Made by a program: the position numbers and the translations under genes. 64,000 bases of DNA from JANWVO01 sp037446555 (GTDB taxonomy: Bacteria > Acidobacteriota > Terriglobia > Bryobacterales > Bryobacteraceae): positions 5,503 to 69,502 of the forward strand of contig JBBIIK010000019.1 in NCBI GenBank assembly GCA_037446555.1, in the 5' to 3' direction. Of this stretch, positions 40,149 to 48,712 are shown piece after piece (position 1 is the first letter of the stretch; every line of letters starts with the position of its first letter). The notes below the pieces were generated by a model that saw only the letters and a program-made list of their open reading frames with translations, did no database searches and was not told where the DNA came from.

Positions 40149-40907
40149 ATGCGGCGCGCCGCTCTTTACATCGACGGCTTCAACTTCTATTACGGGGTCC
40201 GCAACTATTTCAAGCAGGGACAGGAGACGCGCGGATTTTCGCTTTCCGGGCTGGTGTGGTGCGACTTCCGCGCGCTCGTCGAGAGGCACTTTCTGGATGC
40301 GGACACGGAACTGAAGCTGATCCGCTATTTCACGGCGCCGGTGACGGAGGGGGTGGAGGCGAAGAAGGACGAACACGCGCGGTACGAGCTGTGGCTGCGC
40401 GCCGCTTCGACGATTCCGGGGCTGATGACGGTGTTCGGCTACTACCGGAGCGGGCAGCAGGCATTGCGGGAAGAGAAGGAAACGGACGTCAACATCGCCG
40501 TGGAGATGCTGCTGGACGGTTTTGCGGGCAATTACGACACGGTGTACGTGCTGAGCGGGGATACGGATCAGATTCCGGCAGTGGCGGCGGCGGCGTTCCG
40601 GCTGGGCTCGCAGAGGCGGGTGCGCGTGCGCGTGCTGGTGCCGCCGGCGCAGTCCATCGAGAGCTGGCAGAGGCATTATCTGAGTTACATGCAGCAGCTT
40701 AAGAAGAGGTTCGAGTTTCATCAGCAGGAACCGCGGCAGGTGGACGTTCTGGGGTTGACGGAAGGGATCCTGGCGAACAGCCTGCTGCCGTACGACATGC
40801 CCGAAGCGGAATGCCCGCATTACTGGCGGCTGCCGTCGAGGTATCTGGAAGAGAAGTGCGGGGCGGAGTGGCGCCCGGACATCGCGCGGGGGCAGGCGGC
40901 GGTATAG
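40149..40907 (+). CDS. NYN-domain (LabA/DUF88-type) protein
   Basis: A 252-residue PIN-like nuclease-fold protein: RAALYIDGFNFYYGVR, the acidic EKETDVNIAVEMLLDG and VLSGDTDQIPAV supply the four conserved aspartates of the NYN active site. Such domains act on RNA or, as LabA, in regulation. About 60 C-terminal residues (QVDVLGLTEGILANSLLPYD ... CPHYWRLPSRYLEEKCGAEW) have two cysteines and could be a small binding module. It starts 7 nt after the Gfo/Idh/MocA gene. Its presence in an otherwise metabolic run is unexplained. Confidence 0.86.
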   Translation: MRRAALYIDGFNFYYGVRNYFKQGQETRGFSLSGLVWCDFRALVERHFLDADTELKLIRYFTAPVTEGVEAKKDEHARYELWLRAASTIPGLMTVFGYYRSGQQALREEKETDVNIAVEMLLDGFAGNYDTVYVLSGDTDQIPAVAAAAFRLGSQRRVRVRVLVPPAQSIESWQRHYLSYMQQLKKRFEFHQQEPRQVDVLGLTEGILANSLLPYDMPEAECPHYWRLPSRYLEEKCGAEWRPDIARGQAAV

Positions 40908-40908
40908 T
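40903..40908 (+). promoter_or_regulatory. Candidate -10 box of a leaderless transcript (amidohydrolase gene)
   Basis: TATAGT (covering the stop of the NYN gene) lies 6 nt before the ATG at 40915. Because it includes the stop codon TAG it could be chance, but the spacing is the same as at five other genes here. Confidence 0.3.
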
Positions 40909-40914
40909 GGCGCC

Positions 40915-42177
40915 ATGAGGCGGCGCGATTTTCTCGGGACGGCGGCGGCGCTGCCTGCGGCGGCGCAGGCGATCCTCGAAGAAACGGAATCGATGGAAAT
41001 AGTTTCCTCGCACGAGCACCTGCTCAGCGAGGAGGAGCGGTACGCGCTGAAGCCGGACGTGTTCACGCTGCTCAGCCACTATGCGGCGGACGATCTGCGC
41101 AGCGCGGGGATGGCGGGCGAGCCGCGGCGGTGGGAGGACATCGAACCGTGGTGGCGGCACGTACGGGGCACGGGCTACGGGCAGGCGGTGCGGATCGCGC
41201 TACGCGACATCTACGGGGTCGAGGATCTCAGCGCGAAGTCGGTGGAGACGGCGAACGCGCGGATTGCGGAGGCGAGCCGTCCGGGGCTGTACGAGCGGGT
41301 TCTGAAGCGGATGGCGCGGATCCGCTATGCGGTGCTCGACGACTACTGGCGCGGCGAGCCCGTGCGCCCCGACCCGCGGTATTTCGTGCTGGCGCGGAAG
41401 CTGGACTGGTTCTGTTCAGTGAGGCAGGCCGGGGACGTGAAGCGGATGGAAGAGGTGACCGGGGTGGCGATTCACGGCGTCGCGGATCTGAAGCGGGCGA
41501 TGGAGAAGCGGCTCGAGCAGTCGCTCGCAGCAGGGCTTGTGGCGCTGAAGACGACGCTGGCGTATTCGCGCCCGCTGGACTTCGCCGTAGTGAGCGAGCG
41601 TGAGGCGCAGGCAGATTTCGAGCTGGCGATGCAGGCGCCGCAGGCGGCGCCGCCGAGGCGGTTGTCGGACCATATGTTTCATCGCGCGCTGGCGCTGGCA
41701 AGCGAGCGCGGGCTGCCGGTGCAGGTGCACACGGGGACGCTGGCGGGCAACCGCGGGATGATCGACCACACGCGCCCGGGGCTGCTGAATCCGCTGTTTC
41801 TGCGGTATCCGCGGGTGACGTTCGACCTGTTTCACACGGGCTGGCCGTGGACGGGCGAGGTGGCGGCGCTGGCGAAAATGTTCCCGAATGTGACGGCGGA
41901 CTTTTGCTGGATGTGGGTTTTAAGTCCCGCAGGGGCGCGGCGGGCGCTGGACGAGATGCTGGAGACGGTGCCGGCGAACAAGATCCTGGGGTTCGGCGGC
42001 GACTACCGCTATGCCGAGCTGACCTATGCGCACGCGAAGATGGCGCGCGCGGGGATCGCGGAGGTGCTGGCGGGGAAGGTGACGCGGGGGTGGTGCACGG
42101 CGGCGGAGGCGGCGGAGACGGCGCGACTGTTGCTCGAGGAGAATGCAGCGCGGCTGTTTCCGCGCAAGAGCGCCTGA
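40915..42177 (+). CDS. Amidohydrolase/uronate isomerase-like TIM-barrel protein
   Basis: A 420-residue protein of the amidohydrolase superfamily. SSHEHLL (HxH metal motif, near residue 27), QVHTGTLAG (third histidine) and FGGDYRYAE (late Asp) are in the normal order, and the helical ERYALKPDVFTLLSHYAADDLRSAG resembles uronate isomerase-type members. The start MRRRDFLGTAAALPAAAQA looks like a Tat signal, so the enzyme may be exported. Position after two sugar oxidoreductases suggests sugar-acid or lactone metabolism. TATAGT precedes the ATG by 6 nt; there is no ribosome site. Confidence 0.78.
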   Translation: MRRRDFLGTAAALPAAAQAILEETESMEIVSSHEHLLSEEERYALKPDVFTLLSHYAADDLRSAGMAGEPRRWEDIEPWWRHVRGTGYGQAVRIALRDIYGVEDLSAKSVETANARIAEASRPGLYERVLKRMARIRYAVLDDYWRGEPVRPDPRYFVLARKLDWFCSVRQAGDVKRMEEVTGVAIHGVADLKRAMEKRLEQSLAAGLVALKTTLAYSRPLDFAVVSEREAQADFELAMQAPQAAPPRRLSDHMFHRALALASERGLPVQVHTGTLAGNRGMIDHTRPGLLNPLFLRYPRVTFDLFHTGWPWTGEVAALAKMFPNVTADFCWMWVLSPAGARRALDEMLETVPANKILGFGGDYRYAELTYAHAKMARAGIAEVLAGKVTRGWCTAAEAAETARLLLEENAARLFPRKSA

Positions 42178-42180
42178 GCG

Positions 42181-42897
42181 TCAGGGCCGGCGCGTCCAGT
42201 AAAGGACGCACTCATGCGGCATTTCGACGAAGCCGCGCTGCTCGTGCCGGCGGAAGAGATCGCGCAGGGCGGCGGTCATTTTGGCGTGTCCGGGCGAGCC
42301 GGAGCGGGGCATCCACGAGAGCGAGGAGATGCGGGCGAGGAACGAGTCGAGATCGAGGCGGTGCGTGTTGGGGAAGACGGCTTCGCGCAAGCCGGGCCAG
42401 CGGCGCTTTTCCATGCGTTCGGCCCAGGCGATGTCCTCGAGTGCGAAGCGGTGCAGGAGCTGTTCGAGTTCTTCGAGGAAGGGCGAGCCTGAGCGGCTGC
42501 GGTTGTTCCAGAGCAGGGCGAGGAAGCCGCCGGGGCGGGCGATGCGTTGAAACTCGGCCCACGCGCGGGGCTGGTCCATCCAGTGAAAGGCCTGGGCGCA
42601 GAGGACGAGGTCGAAGGAGGCGGCGGGCAAGCCGGTGTCTTCGCCTGTGCCGGGGCGGGCGTCGATGCCGGAGGCGACGGCGGCGGCGCGCATGTCGTCA
42701 TTGGGTTCGACGGCGACGACGCGGTAGCCGCGGCGGAGGAAGAGGAGCGAGGCGGCGCCGGTGCCGGCGCCGATGTCGGCGGCGAGCGAGCCGGGGGCGA
42801 GGCCTTCTCGTTCGAGGGTGCCGACGACAGCCTCGGGGTAAGGCGGGCGGCCTTTCAGGTAATCTTCGGTACGTCCGAAAAAGCGGTTGATGTGCAT
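42181..42897 (-). CDS. SAM-dependent methyltransferase
   Basis: A 238-residue class I methyltransferase, with an N-terminal GRTEDYLKGRPPYPEAVV helix, motif I AADIGAGTGAASLLF, VVAVEPNDDMRA, and FDLVLCAQAFHWMDQPRAWAEF, the FHW form common to trans-aconitate/TAM-like enzymes. The start ATG at 42897 gives the normal N terminus; a longer frame upstream runs through the neighbour. A pair of similar palindromic sites occupies the 14-42 nt before the ATG, partly inside the 3' end of thiE. The substrate is unknown. Confidence 0.83.
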   Translation of the reverse strand: MHINRFFGRTEDYLKGRPPYPEAVVGTLEREGLAPGSLAADIGAGTGAASLLFLRRGYRVVAVEPNDDMRAAAVASGIDARPGTGEDTGLPAASFDLVLCAQAFHWMDQPRAWAEFQRIARPGGFLALLWNNRSRSGSPFLEELEQLLHRFALEDIAWAERMEKRRWPGLREAVFPNTHRLDLDSFLARISSLSWMPRSGSPGHAKMTAALRDLFRRHEQRGFVEMPHECVLYWTRRP

Positions 42898-42910
42898 TGC
42901 GAACTTGATA

Positions 42911-42939
42911 CGAACGTTCGATTTAAACGAACGTTTGAA
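42911..42939. promoter_or_regulatory. Two palindromic operator-like sites before methyltransferase gene
   Basis: CGAACGTTCG (42911-42920) is a perfect 10-bp palindrome, and TTTAAACGAACGTTTGAA (42922-42939) an imperfect 18-bp one; CGAACGTT is repeated 17 bp apart. The layout resembles TetR-family operators. They lie just upstream of the methyltransferase start on the minus strand and overlap the end of thiE. No TetR gene is in the window. Confidence 0.5.
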
Positions 42940-43507
42940 ACTCCATTTGAAGGGACTGGAAGAGAGTGATGCCTGCGACGCCGGCGGCGCTGGCGGCGAG
43001 GCAGAGGGGTGCGTTTTCGGTGGTGACGCCGCCGAGAGCGAGCACGGGGATGCGGACGGCGGCGCAGGCGCGGCGGAGCCCCTCGAGACCGTGGACGGGG
43101 CGGGGATCGTCTTTCGAGAGCGGGCGGAAGACGGGGGAAAAGAAGGCGTAATCCGCGCCGCCGCGTTCGGCATCGATCAACTCCTCGAGCGTGTGACAGG
43201 AGACTCCGATGAGGAAGCCGGGGGGGCAGATGGGGCGCCAGGCGGAGGGCGGGGGCGAGCCGGCAGGGAGGTGGAGCCCGGCGGCACCGCAGGCGAGGGC
43301 CACGTCGGCGCGGGAGTTGACGAGGATTTTCGCGGGGCCGCAGAGGCGGAGCGCTTCTTCGACGAGAAGGGCGAGGGAGCGGGCGTCGAGGTCCTTTTCG
43401 CGGATCTGGATCCAATCGACGCCGGCGAAGGCGTTGCGGCGGATGAGGGCGAGGAGGGCGTCCGCGCCGCCGGCGGAGCGGCGGTCAGTGATGTAGCAGC
43501 GGATCAT
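42923..43507 (-). CDS. thiE: Thiamine-phosphate synthase family protein (ThiE/TenI)
   Basis: A 194-residue TIM-barrel protein: CYITDRRSAGG, DWIQIREKDLDARSLALL, ILVNSRADVALACGAAGLHLP, FFSPVFRPLSKDDP and PVLALGGVTTEN are the ThiE/TenI blocks. ThiE couples HMP pyrophosphate to thiazole phosphate; TenI-type paralogues aromatise the thiazole. At 194 residues it is slightly shorter than E. coli ThiE, and no other thiamine genes or TPP riboswitch are in the window, so ThiE versus TenI cannot be settled. The start ATG at 43507 is 23 nt inside the 3' end of the FmdE-type gene. Confidence 0.78.
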   Translation of the reverse strand: MIRCYITDRRSAGGADALLALIRRNAFAGVDWIQIREKDLDARSLALLVEEALRLCGPAKILVNSRADVALACGAAGLHLPAGSPPPSAWRPICPPGFLIGVSCHTLEELIDAERGGADYAFFSPVFRPLSKDDPRPVHGLEGLRRACAAVRIPVLALGGVTTENAPLCLAASAAGVAGITLFQSLQMEFQTFV

Positions 43508-44078
43508 AGTAGGCTCCGCCGGCGCAGGCGCGGCAGAGGGCGCGGCCTTCGGAGACGACCTCGCGGCCGAAGTTGATGCGTTCGCCGCAGGAGTGGCAGA
43601 AGACGCGGGGGCCTTTGTAGCCGGGCAGGTCCTGGGGCATGAGGCGGACCTCGACCCACTGCACGGAGAAGAGCTCTTCCGGGGGGAGGACGCGGTAGGC
43701 CTCGAGCTGCTGGAGGGCGGGTTTTTCAAGATGGGGGAAGAGTTCCGCGGCGCGTTCCTTGCTGGACTCCAGGGCGGAAATACGGACGGATTTCCCGGTT
43801 TCCAGATCGCAAAACGTGGCCGCCATTTTCCCGTAATCGAAGAATTTGAGGGCCCGTTTTCCGAGCCGGCATCCGGTGACGACGCCGATGGCATCGGTGG
43901 CGCAGCGGTCGATTTCGACGAAGGTGACGAGGCGTTTGCGGTGGACGCCGAGGGGGTCGTGGAGGCCGAGAAGGGCGAGGCCGTGGACGGCCATGCGGAT
44001 GCCGAGGACCTGGCCGGCGCAGAGGTGGCCGTGGGCGGCGCGGGCGAGTTCTTCGTATTCGGGGAGAGATTTCAGCAC
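43485..44078 (-). CDS. FmdE-family protein with C-terminal zinc ribbon
   Basis: A 197-residue protein starting at GTG (44078) with GGGAG about 9 nt upstream. LPEYEELARAAHGHLCAGQVLGIRMA holds the H-x-H/C motif of the FmdE domain (named from formylmethanofuran dehydrogenase subunit E but widespread outside methanogens). The end has a zinc ribbon, C161-x2-C164 and C182-x2-C185. Some FmdE proteins accompany molybdenum/tungsten enzymes or bind metal; none such is beside it. It overlaps thiE by 23 nt. A much longer upstream frame comes from shadow sequence of the GH95 gene. Confidence 0.76.
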   Translation of the reverse strand: MLKSLPEYEELARAAHGHLCAGQVLGIRMAVHGLALLGLHDPLGVHRKRLVTFVEIDRCATDAIGVVTGCRLGKRALKFFDYGKMAATFCDLETGKSVRISALESSKERAAELFPHLEKPALQQLEAYRVLPPEELFSVQWVEVRLMPQDLPGYKGPRVFCHSCGERINFGREVVSEGRALCRACAGGAYYDPLLHH

Positions 44079-44140
44079 GAGTGGGCTCCCAGCGGGCTCA
44101 ATGCCATTGTGGCGGCTGGCGGGGGCGCGGGGCAAGCGGG

Positions 44141-46630
44141 TCAGACCGGGTCGAAGCTGGAGGCGGAGAGCGTGGCGGGCGCCTGGATGTGGAGGGTGCG
44201 GTTGCGGTAGCGGACGCGGCAGGGGCGGGGTTGCGGGGAGCGGATGGCGGCCTGATCGAGAGCGCCGTCTCTCCAGCGGAGATCGACCTCGAAGCCGCCG
44301 CGAGCGAGGAGGCCGCGGGACTCGCCGGAGGGCCAAGCGGAGGGGAGCGCCGGGAGGAGGTGGATGAGGGGGAGCGGGGCTTGGCCGCCGGGGTCGGGCT
44401 GCTCGGGGAGCGAAAGTCCGGAGCGGCTCTGGAGGAGCATTTCGAGGATGCCGGCGGCGCCGCCGAAGTTGCCGTCGATCTGGAACGGGGGGTGGGAGCA
44501 GAGGAGGTTGGGCATGAGGCCGCCGCGGTTGTACTGGCCGGGGGCGGAGCGGGCGGGCTGGAAGAGTTGGGAGAGGAGCTGCCAGGCGCGTTCGGCGTCG
44601 TGGAGGCGGGCCCAGAGGCAGATTTTCCACGCGCGGGACCAACCGGTGCCGCCGTCGCCGCGGAGTTCGAGGGAGCGGCGGGCGGCGGCGCACCATTGGG
44701 GGGCGGTGTCCGGGGTCCACTCCATGCCGGGGTGGAGCGGGTAGAGGTGGGAGAGGTGGCGGTGGCGGGGGTCGCGCTCCTCGAAGTCCTCGGGCCATTC
44801 CTGGACCTGGCCGCGAGCGCCGGTGCGGTAGGGCAGGAGGCTGGCGCGGGCGGCGGCGAGGCGGTTGCGGAAATCGGAGTCGACGTTGAGGACGGAGGCG
44901 GCGGCGAGGGTGTTGGAGAAGAGGTCGCGGGCGAGAGCGAGATCCATGGTGGGGGCCATGGAGATGCCGGCGGTGACCTTGCGGCCTTCGGCGTCGGAGT
45001 AAACGAAGAGATTTTCCGGGGAATTCCCGGCTGGAGTGACCAGAAATCCGTCGTCATTTTCGATCAGCCAGGCGAGGATAAATTCGGCCGCTTCCTTCAT
45101 TACTGGGTAGAATTCAGCGAGGAAAGTACGGTCGAGGGTAAATTCGTAGTGCTCCCAGATCTGGCGGCAGAGCCAGGGGGCGGCCATGGGCCAGAAGGAG
45201 GGCATGGCGTCGTTGTCGACAGGCCATGCGCCGCGCCAGAGGGTGGTGTTGTGGTGGGCGACCCAGCCGGGATGGGAGTACATGGAGCGGGCGACTTCCC
45301 TGCCCTTCCGGCTGAGCTCGCGGATCAAGCGGAGGAAGGGTTCGGCACATTCGAGGAGGTTGGCGGGCCCGGCGGGCCAGTAATTCATTTCGGCATTGAT
45401 GTTGAGGGTGTAGCCGCTGGCCCATGGGGGGATGACCTCGGCGTTCCAGATGCCCTGGAGGTTGAGGGGCTGGGAGCCGGGGCGGGAGCCGGAGATCATG
45501 AGGTAGCGGGCGAAGTGGACGTAGAGGGCGGGGAGGGAGGGATCGCCGCCGGAGGAGAAGCGTTCGATGCGTTCGTCAGTGGGAAGAGAGGACTGCGGCG
45601 CGGCGCCGAAGTCGACGGTGCAGCGGCGGAAAAGGCTTTGATAGTCGCGCGTATGGTGTTCGAGGAGGGTTTGCCAGGAGGAGCGGAGCGTTTGGCGCAT
45701 TTCGGCATCGAGATCGTTGTTGCGCCAAGAGGACCAGGAGCCGAGGACGAAGATTGCTTCTGAGGCGCCGTCGACGGCGAGGGAATCGCGGGCGACGCCG
45801 GCCATGCCGTTATGAAAGAGGAGGGCGAGGCGGAGTTCGAATTCGATGCCGCGGCTGCCGGCTTCGCCCTCATAGAGGACCTGCGCCGCGCCGGGCTTGC
45901 GGGAGCCGTCGGCGTTCCAGAGTTCGGGGTATTTCCACTGCTCGCCGCGCTTTTCGACCCATTCGAGCGTGCGGCGAAGGACGAAGCCGGGGACGCGGGC
46001 GCGGAGGCGCAGGGCCGTGCGGCCGAGGGGTTCGACGCGAGCGGTGGGGTGGACGGTGCGGAGCCGTGCGCGGAGAGAGAGGGCCCCGTACGAGGAGGCG
46101 AGGAAGCGGAAGACGAGGACGCGGTGGGGGAAGGAGGCGAAACATTCGCGGGTGAAAATGGTTTCGCCGCGGCGGTAGGAGACGCGGGCGAGGGCGGTTT
46201 CGAGGTCGAGTTCGCGGCGGTAGGATTCGACGGGACCGGCGCCGGAGACGGTGAACAGGAGATCGCCGGCGGGCTGGTAGCACTGCCACGAGCGTCCGGT
46301 CCAACTGCGGGTGATGACGGCGGAGGCTTCGGCGAAGCGGCGGGCCCGGAGGAGAGAGAGGACCTCGTCGAAGCGGCGGGTGACGTCGATGGGGAGGTCG
46401 TCGATGCCGGGCGCGCCGGAGACGAGGGTGTCGTCATTGAGCTGCAGGAGTTCTTCTTCGGGGCCGCCGTAGATCATGGCTCCAAGGCTGCCGTTGCCGA
46501 TGGGGAGGGCTTCGTTGAAGTGGGAGGCGGGCTCGTCGAACCAGAGGTGGAATGAGGGGTTGGGGGCAGCGGAGGGAGCGGGAGCGAGGGCGGCGGCGGA
46601 GGACAGGAGGAAGTCGCGGCGCGTGGGCAT
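44141..46630 (-). CDS. Alpha-L-fucosidase/galactosidase, glycoside hydrolase family 95, exported
   Basis: An 829-residue GH95 enzyme with a Tat-like signal (MPTRRDFLLSSAAALAPAPS). The N-terminal beta-sandwich (PIGNGSLGAMIYGG), the (alpha/alpha)6 barrel with QPLNLQGIWN, NAEMNYWPA, QEWPEDFEE...HRHLSHLYPLHPG and PPFQIDGNFGGAAGI, and the C-terminal sandwich are all in place. GH95 removes alpha-1,2-linked L-fucose or alpha-L-galactose from xyloglucan or similar glycans. A TAAAAT box lies about 25 nt before the ATG. It fits the many polysaccharide hydrolases here. Confidence 0.93.
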   Translation of the reverse strand: MPTRRDFLLSSAAALAPAPSAAPNPSFHLWFDEPASHFNEALPIGNGSLGAMIYGGPEEELLQLNDDTLVSGAPGIDDLPIDVTRRFDEVLSLLRARRFAEASAVITRSWTGRSWQCYQPAGDLLFTVSGAGPVESYRRELDLETALARVSYRRGETIFTRECFASFPHRVLVFRFLASSYGALSLRARLRTVHPTARVEPLGRTALRLRARVPGFVLRRTLEWVEKRGEQWKYPELWNADGSRKPGAAQVLYEGEAGSRGIEFELRLALLFHNGMAGVARDSLAVDGASEAIFVLGSWSSWRNNDLDAEMRQTLRSSWQTLLEHHTRDYQSLFRRCTVDFGAAPQSSLPTDERIERFSSGGDPSLPALYVHFARYLMISGSRPGSQPLNLQGIWNAEVIPPWASGYTLNINAEMNYWPAGPANLLECAEPFLRLIRELSRKGREVARSMYSHPGWVAHHNTTLWRGAWPVDNDAMPSFWPMAAPWLCRQIWEHYEFTLDRTFLAEFYPVMKEAAEFILAWLIENDDGFLVTPAGNSPENLFVYSDAEGRKVTAGISMAPTMDLALARDLFSNTLAAASVLNVDSDFRNRLAAARASLLPYRTGARGQVQEWPEDFEERDPRHRHLSHLYPLHPGMEWTPDTAPQWCAAARRSLELRGDGGTGWSRAWKICLWARLHDAERAWQLLSQLFQPARSAPGQYNRGGLMPNLLCSHPPFQIDGNFGGAAGILEMLLQSRSGLSLPEQPDPGGQAPLPLIHLLPALPSAWPSGESRGLLARGGFEVDLRWRDGALDQAAIRSPQPRPCRVRYRNRTLHIQAPATLSASSFDPV

Positions 46631-46669
46631 GAAACAAAAGGCCCGAAGATTGATTTTATCCGTCCCGGC

Positions 46670-47818
46670 TTACGGGCGGCAGAGCTTGCCGAGGATGGTG
46701 GGGCGGCGGGCGCCGGTGGCGGAGGGGAGGTTGGCCGGGCGGCCTTCCAGGGTTTCGCGGGCGAGGATGGCGAAGGCAATGGCTTCCTTGGCGTCAGGAT
46801 CGATGCCGAAGACCTCGCTGCGGACGACGTCGGAATCGGGCAGTTCGGCGCGGAGGAAGCGCAGGAGGGCGCGATTGTGGACGCCGCCGCCGCTGACGAT
46901 GACCTGATGGGGCGGGTGATCTTCGGCGCCGGCGAAGCGGGCGAGTGCGTCGGCGACGGCGGCAGCTGTGAAATAGGTTGCGGTGGCGACCGTGTCGGCG
47001 GGGCTCAGGCGGAGATCGAGAAGACGCTGAACGAAGGCGGGGCCGAATTGTTCGCGTCCGCAGGACCTGGGGGGGCGGAGGCGGAAGTAATCGTGATCGA
47101 GCAGGCGTGCGACGGCGTCCGGGTGGACTGAGCCGGAGGCGGCGAGGGCGCCGTTGCGGTCGAATTTCTTGCGGCCGTTGCTGAAGCGGGCCATGAGCTG
47201 ATCGATGACCATGTTGCCAGGGCCGGTGTCGAAGGCGAGGACCTGGTCCGGGCGGCAGGCGGGCGGAAGGCAGGTGACGTTGGCGATGCCGCCGATGTTG
47301 AGGGCGACGCGGGAGAGCTTCGGGTGTTTGAAGAGGAAGTAGTCGACGTAGGGGACCAAGGGGGCGCCCTGGCCGCCGGCGGCGATGTCGGCGGGGCGGA
47401 AGTCGCAAACGATGGGGACGCCGGTGCGGGCGGCGAGAACGCTGCCATCGCCGATCTGGAGGGTGGAGGCGATGCGGCGTTTCAGAAAGGGGGCGGGGCG
47501 GCCTTCGTGATAGATGGTCTGGCCGTGGCAGCCAAGGACGGCGATCCGGGCGGGCTTGAGGGAGGCGCGGCGGCAGGCTTCGAGGAAGGCTTCGGCGTAG
47601 AGTTCGGGGAGGAGGAAGTGGAGGCGGGCGATGTCGCGGGTGTGGGTTTCAGCGTTGGAGACGGCGAGGAGGGCTTTGCGGACAGCAGGCGGGTAGGGGG
47701 TCGTGTAGAAGGCGAGGGTCTGGACGCGGGCGCCGGAGAGCTGGACGATGGCGGCGTCGATGCCATCGAGGGAGGTGCCGGACATGATTCCGGCAGCGAG
47801 TAAGGGTTGGCGGGGCAT
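46670..47818 (-). CDS. anmK: Anhydro-N-acetylmuramic acid kinase
   Basis: A 382-residue ASKHA-fold kinase for peptidoglycan recycling: it opens the 1,6-anhydro ring of anhydroMurNAc and phosphorylates it. Signatures: GIMSGTSLDGIDAAI, GCHGQTIYH, DFRPADIAAGGQGAPLVP, NIGGIANVTCLP, FDTGPGNMVID and SGGGVHNRALL. No MurQ gene is adjacent. The REP-type transposase element begins about 26 nt upstream of its start codon, so the element may have replaced or interrupted its promoter region. Confidence 0.95.
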   Translation of the reverse strand: MPRQPLLAAGIMSGTSLDGIDAAIVQLSGARVQTLAFYTTPYPPAVRKALLAVSNAETHTRDIARLHFLLPELYAEAFLEACRRASLKPARIAVLGCHGQTIYHEGRPAPFLKRRIASTLQIGDGSVLAARTGVPIVCDFRPADIAAGGQGAPLVPYVDYFLFKHPKLSRVALNIGGIANVTCLPPACRPDQVLAFDTGPGNMVIDQLMARFSNGRKKFDRNGALAASGSVHPDAVARLLDHDYFRLRPPRSCGREQFGPAFVQRLLDLRLSPADTVATATYFTAAAVADALARFAGAEDHPPHQVIVSGGGVHNRALLRFLRAELPDSDVVRSEVFGIDPDAKEAIAFAILARETLEGRPANLPSATGARRPTILGKLCRP

Positions 47819-47843
47819 GGTTTTTTCAGGATAGCGGGGTGGG

Positions 47844-47871
47844 GATCCGAAGGGGACGATCCGAAGGGGAC
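47844..47871 (+). repeat. Two tandem copies of a 14-bp repeat next to RAYT element
   Basis: GATCCGAAGGGGAC occurs back to back at 47844-47857 and 47858-47871, immediately outside and overlapping the left inverted repeat of the RAYT element. It may be a duplicated REP end. Confidence 0.6.
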
Positions 47872-47913
47872 AGCCTGATACGGCGAGTTGGCGTATTTTC
47901 CAAGGGGACGGAG
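47866..47913 (+). repeat. Left 48-bp inverted repeat of RAYT element (REP-like)
   Basis: This 48-bp stretch, starting GGGGACAGCCTGATACGGCG and ending in GGGGACGGAG, is repeated in inverse orientation at 48701-48748 with 46 of 48 identical bases. The GGGGAC ends are characteristic of REP sequences tied to RAYT transposases. Confidence 0.85.
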
Positions 47914-47943
47914 CCGTCTGACGGTTTCGCAGAATCCGGCACT

Positions 47944-48648
47944 TCAGCCACCGGCCGCGAGTCCGGCCGGATCGAGCCGCTCGCCGGGCGTCTTCTCAAA
48001 CGACCACCGCCGCCACTTCCGGCCGAACCGCTCTTCCATCTCCTGGAGAAACGCCTCGCTTCCATAAGGACGCCCGGCAAACGTGCATCTCCGCAGCAAC
48101 CGCAGCTCGGAGAGCTCCTCAGGGGTCATCAGCAGCTCCCGCCACGCCTCCGCGCCTCCAAACTCCAGCCAGAATTGCTCGTCCACGAGCCGCAGTTTGT
48201 CCTGCGCCAGTTCGAGATGCACGGCCGCGCTCGACCACCGATATTGCTCGGCCCGTTCCACTATCCCAGCCCTTACCGGGTTGCGCTCTACGTAGGCGAG
48301 CGCCCGCCGCAGGTGCGAAGTCTCCAGCGGGCAGCTGAAGAAGCGGTTCTGGAACAGGTGTCCGGTCCTCTTCCGACGCGCGTTCAGCATCTGCGCGTAG
48401 CGGCCGTGGACGCGGCGCAGCAGAACGGCGAGGGAGTCCTCGGCCTCGGGCACAGCCACCAAGTGAATGTGGTTCGACATCAGGCACCAGGCGAGGATGC
48501 GCACGCCGGCCTGGTCCTTGCTCGAAGCCAGCAGCCTCAGATAGGTCTTGCGGTCGGAGTCCGTGAAGAAGATGCGCTGGCCGTTGGTGCCGCGCTGGGT
48601 CACGTGATAGGGGGCGCCTGGGGCGACGCAACGGGCGTTTCTGGGCAT
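47944..48648 (-). CDS. REP-associated tyrosine transposase (RAYT, Y1_Tnp domain)
   Basis: A 234-residue IS200-like HuH protein. The metal-binding H60-I-H62 is in CLMSNHIHLVAVP, with the likely nucleophilic Tyr in RRVHGRYAQMLNARRKRTGH (Y84) and FQNRFFSCPLE following; ALAYVERNPVRAGIV and YRWSSAAVH are typical RAYT blocks. RAYTs cut single-stranded REP hairpins and are usually single-copy, non-self-mobilising genes. The C-terminal third (LLRRCTFAGRPYGSEAFLQ) is the family's extra domain. It is flanked by inverted 48-bp repeats. Confidence 0.9.
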   Translation of the reverse strand: MPRNARCVAPGAPYHVTQRGTNGQRIFFTDSDRKTYLRLLASSKDQAGVRILAWCLMSNHIHLVAVPEAEDSLAVLLRRVHGRYAQMLNARRKRTGHLFQNRFFSCPLETSHLRRALAYVERNPVRAGIVERAEQYRWSSAAVHLELAQDKLRLVDEQFWLEFGGAEAWRELLMTPEELSELRLLRRCTFAGRPYGSEAFLQEMEERFGRKWRRWSFEKTPGERLDPAGLAAGG

Positions 48649-48686
48649 TCCGATGAAATAGTGGGTTCGCGGGGCGGAAAATCTCG

Positions 48687-48712
48687 AAGGGGACGGAGCG
48701 CTCCGTCCCCTT
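48687..48712. repeat. Perfect 26-bp palindrome at the right end of RAYT element
   Basis: Positions 48687-48712 form a perfect palindrome with arms AAGGGGACGGAG and CTCCGTCCCCTT around a central CG. Its right half is shared with the right inverted repeat; the left end of the element has no such mirror. It could fold into a strong hairpin, the kind of structure RAYT proteins recognise. Confidence 0.75.

Noticed and set aside
43486..44140. Thiamine riboswitch near thiE
   Set aside because: thiE starts inside the FmdE-type gene and there is no untranslated leader to hold one.
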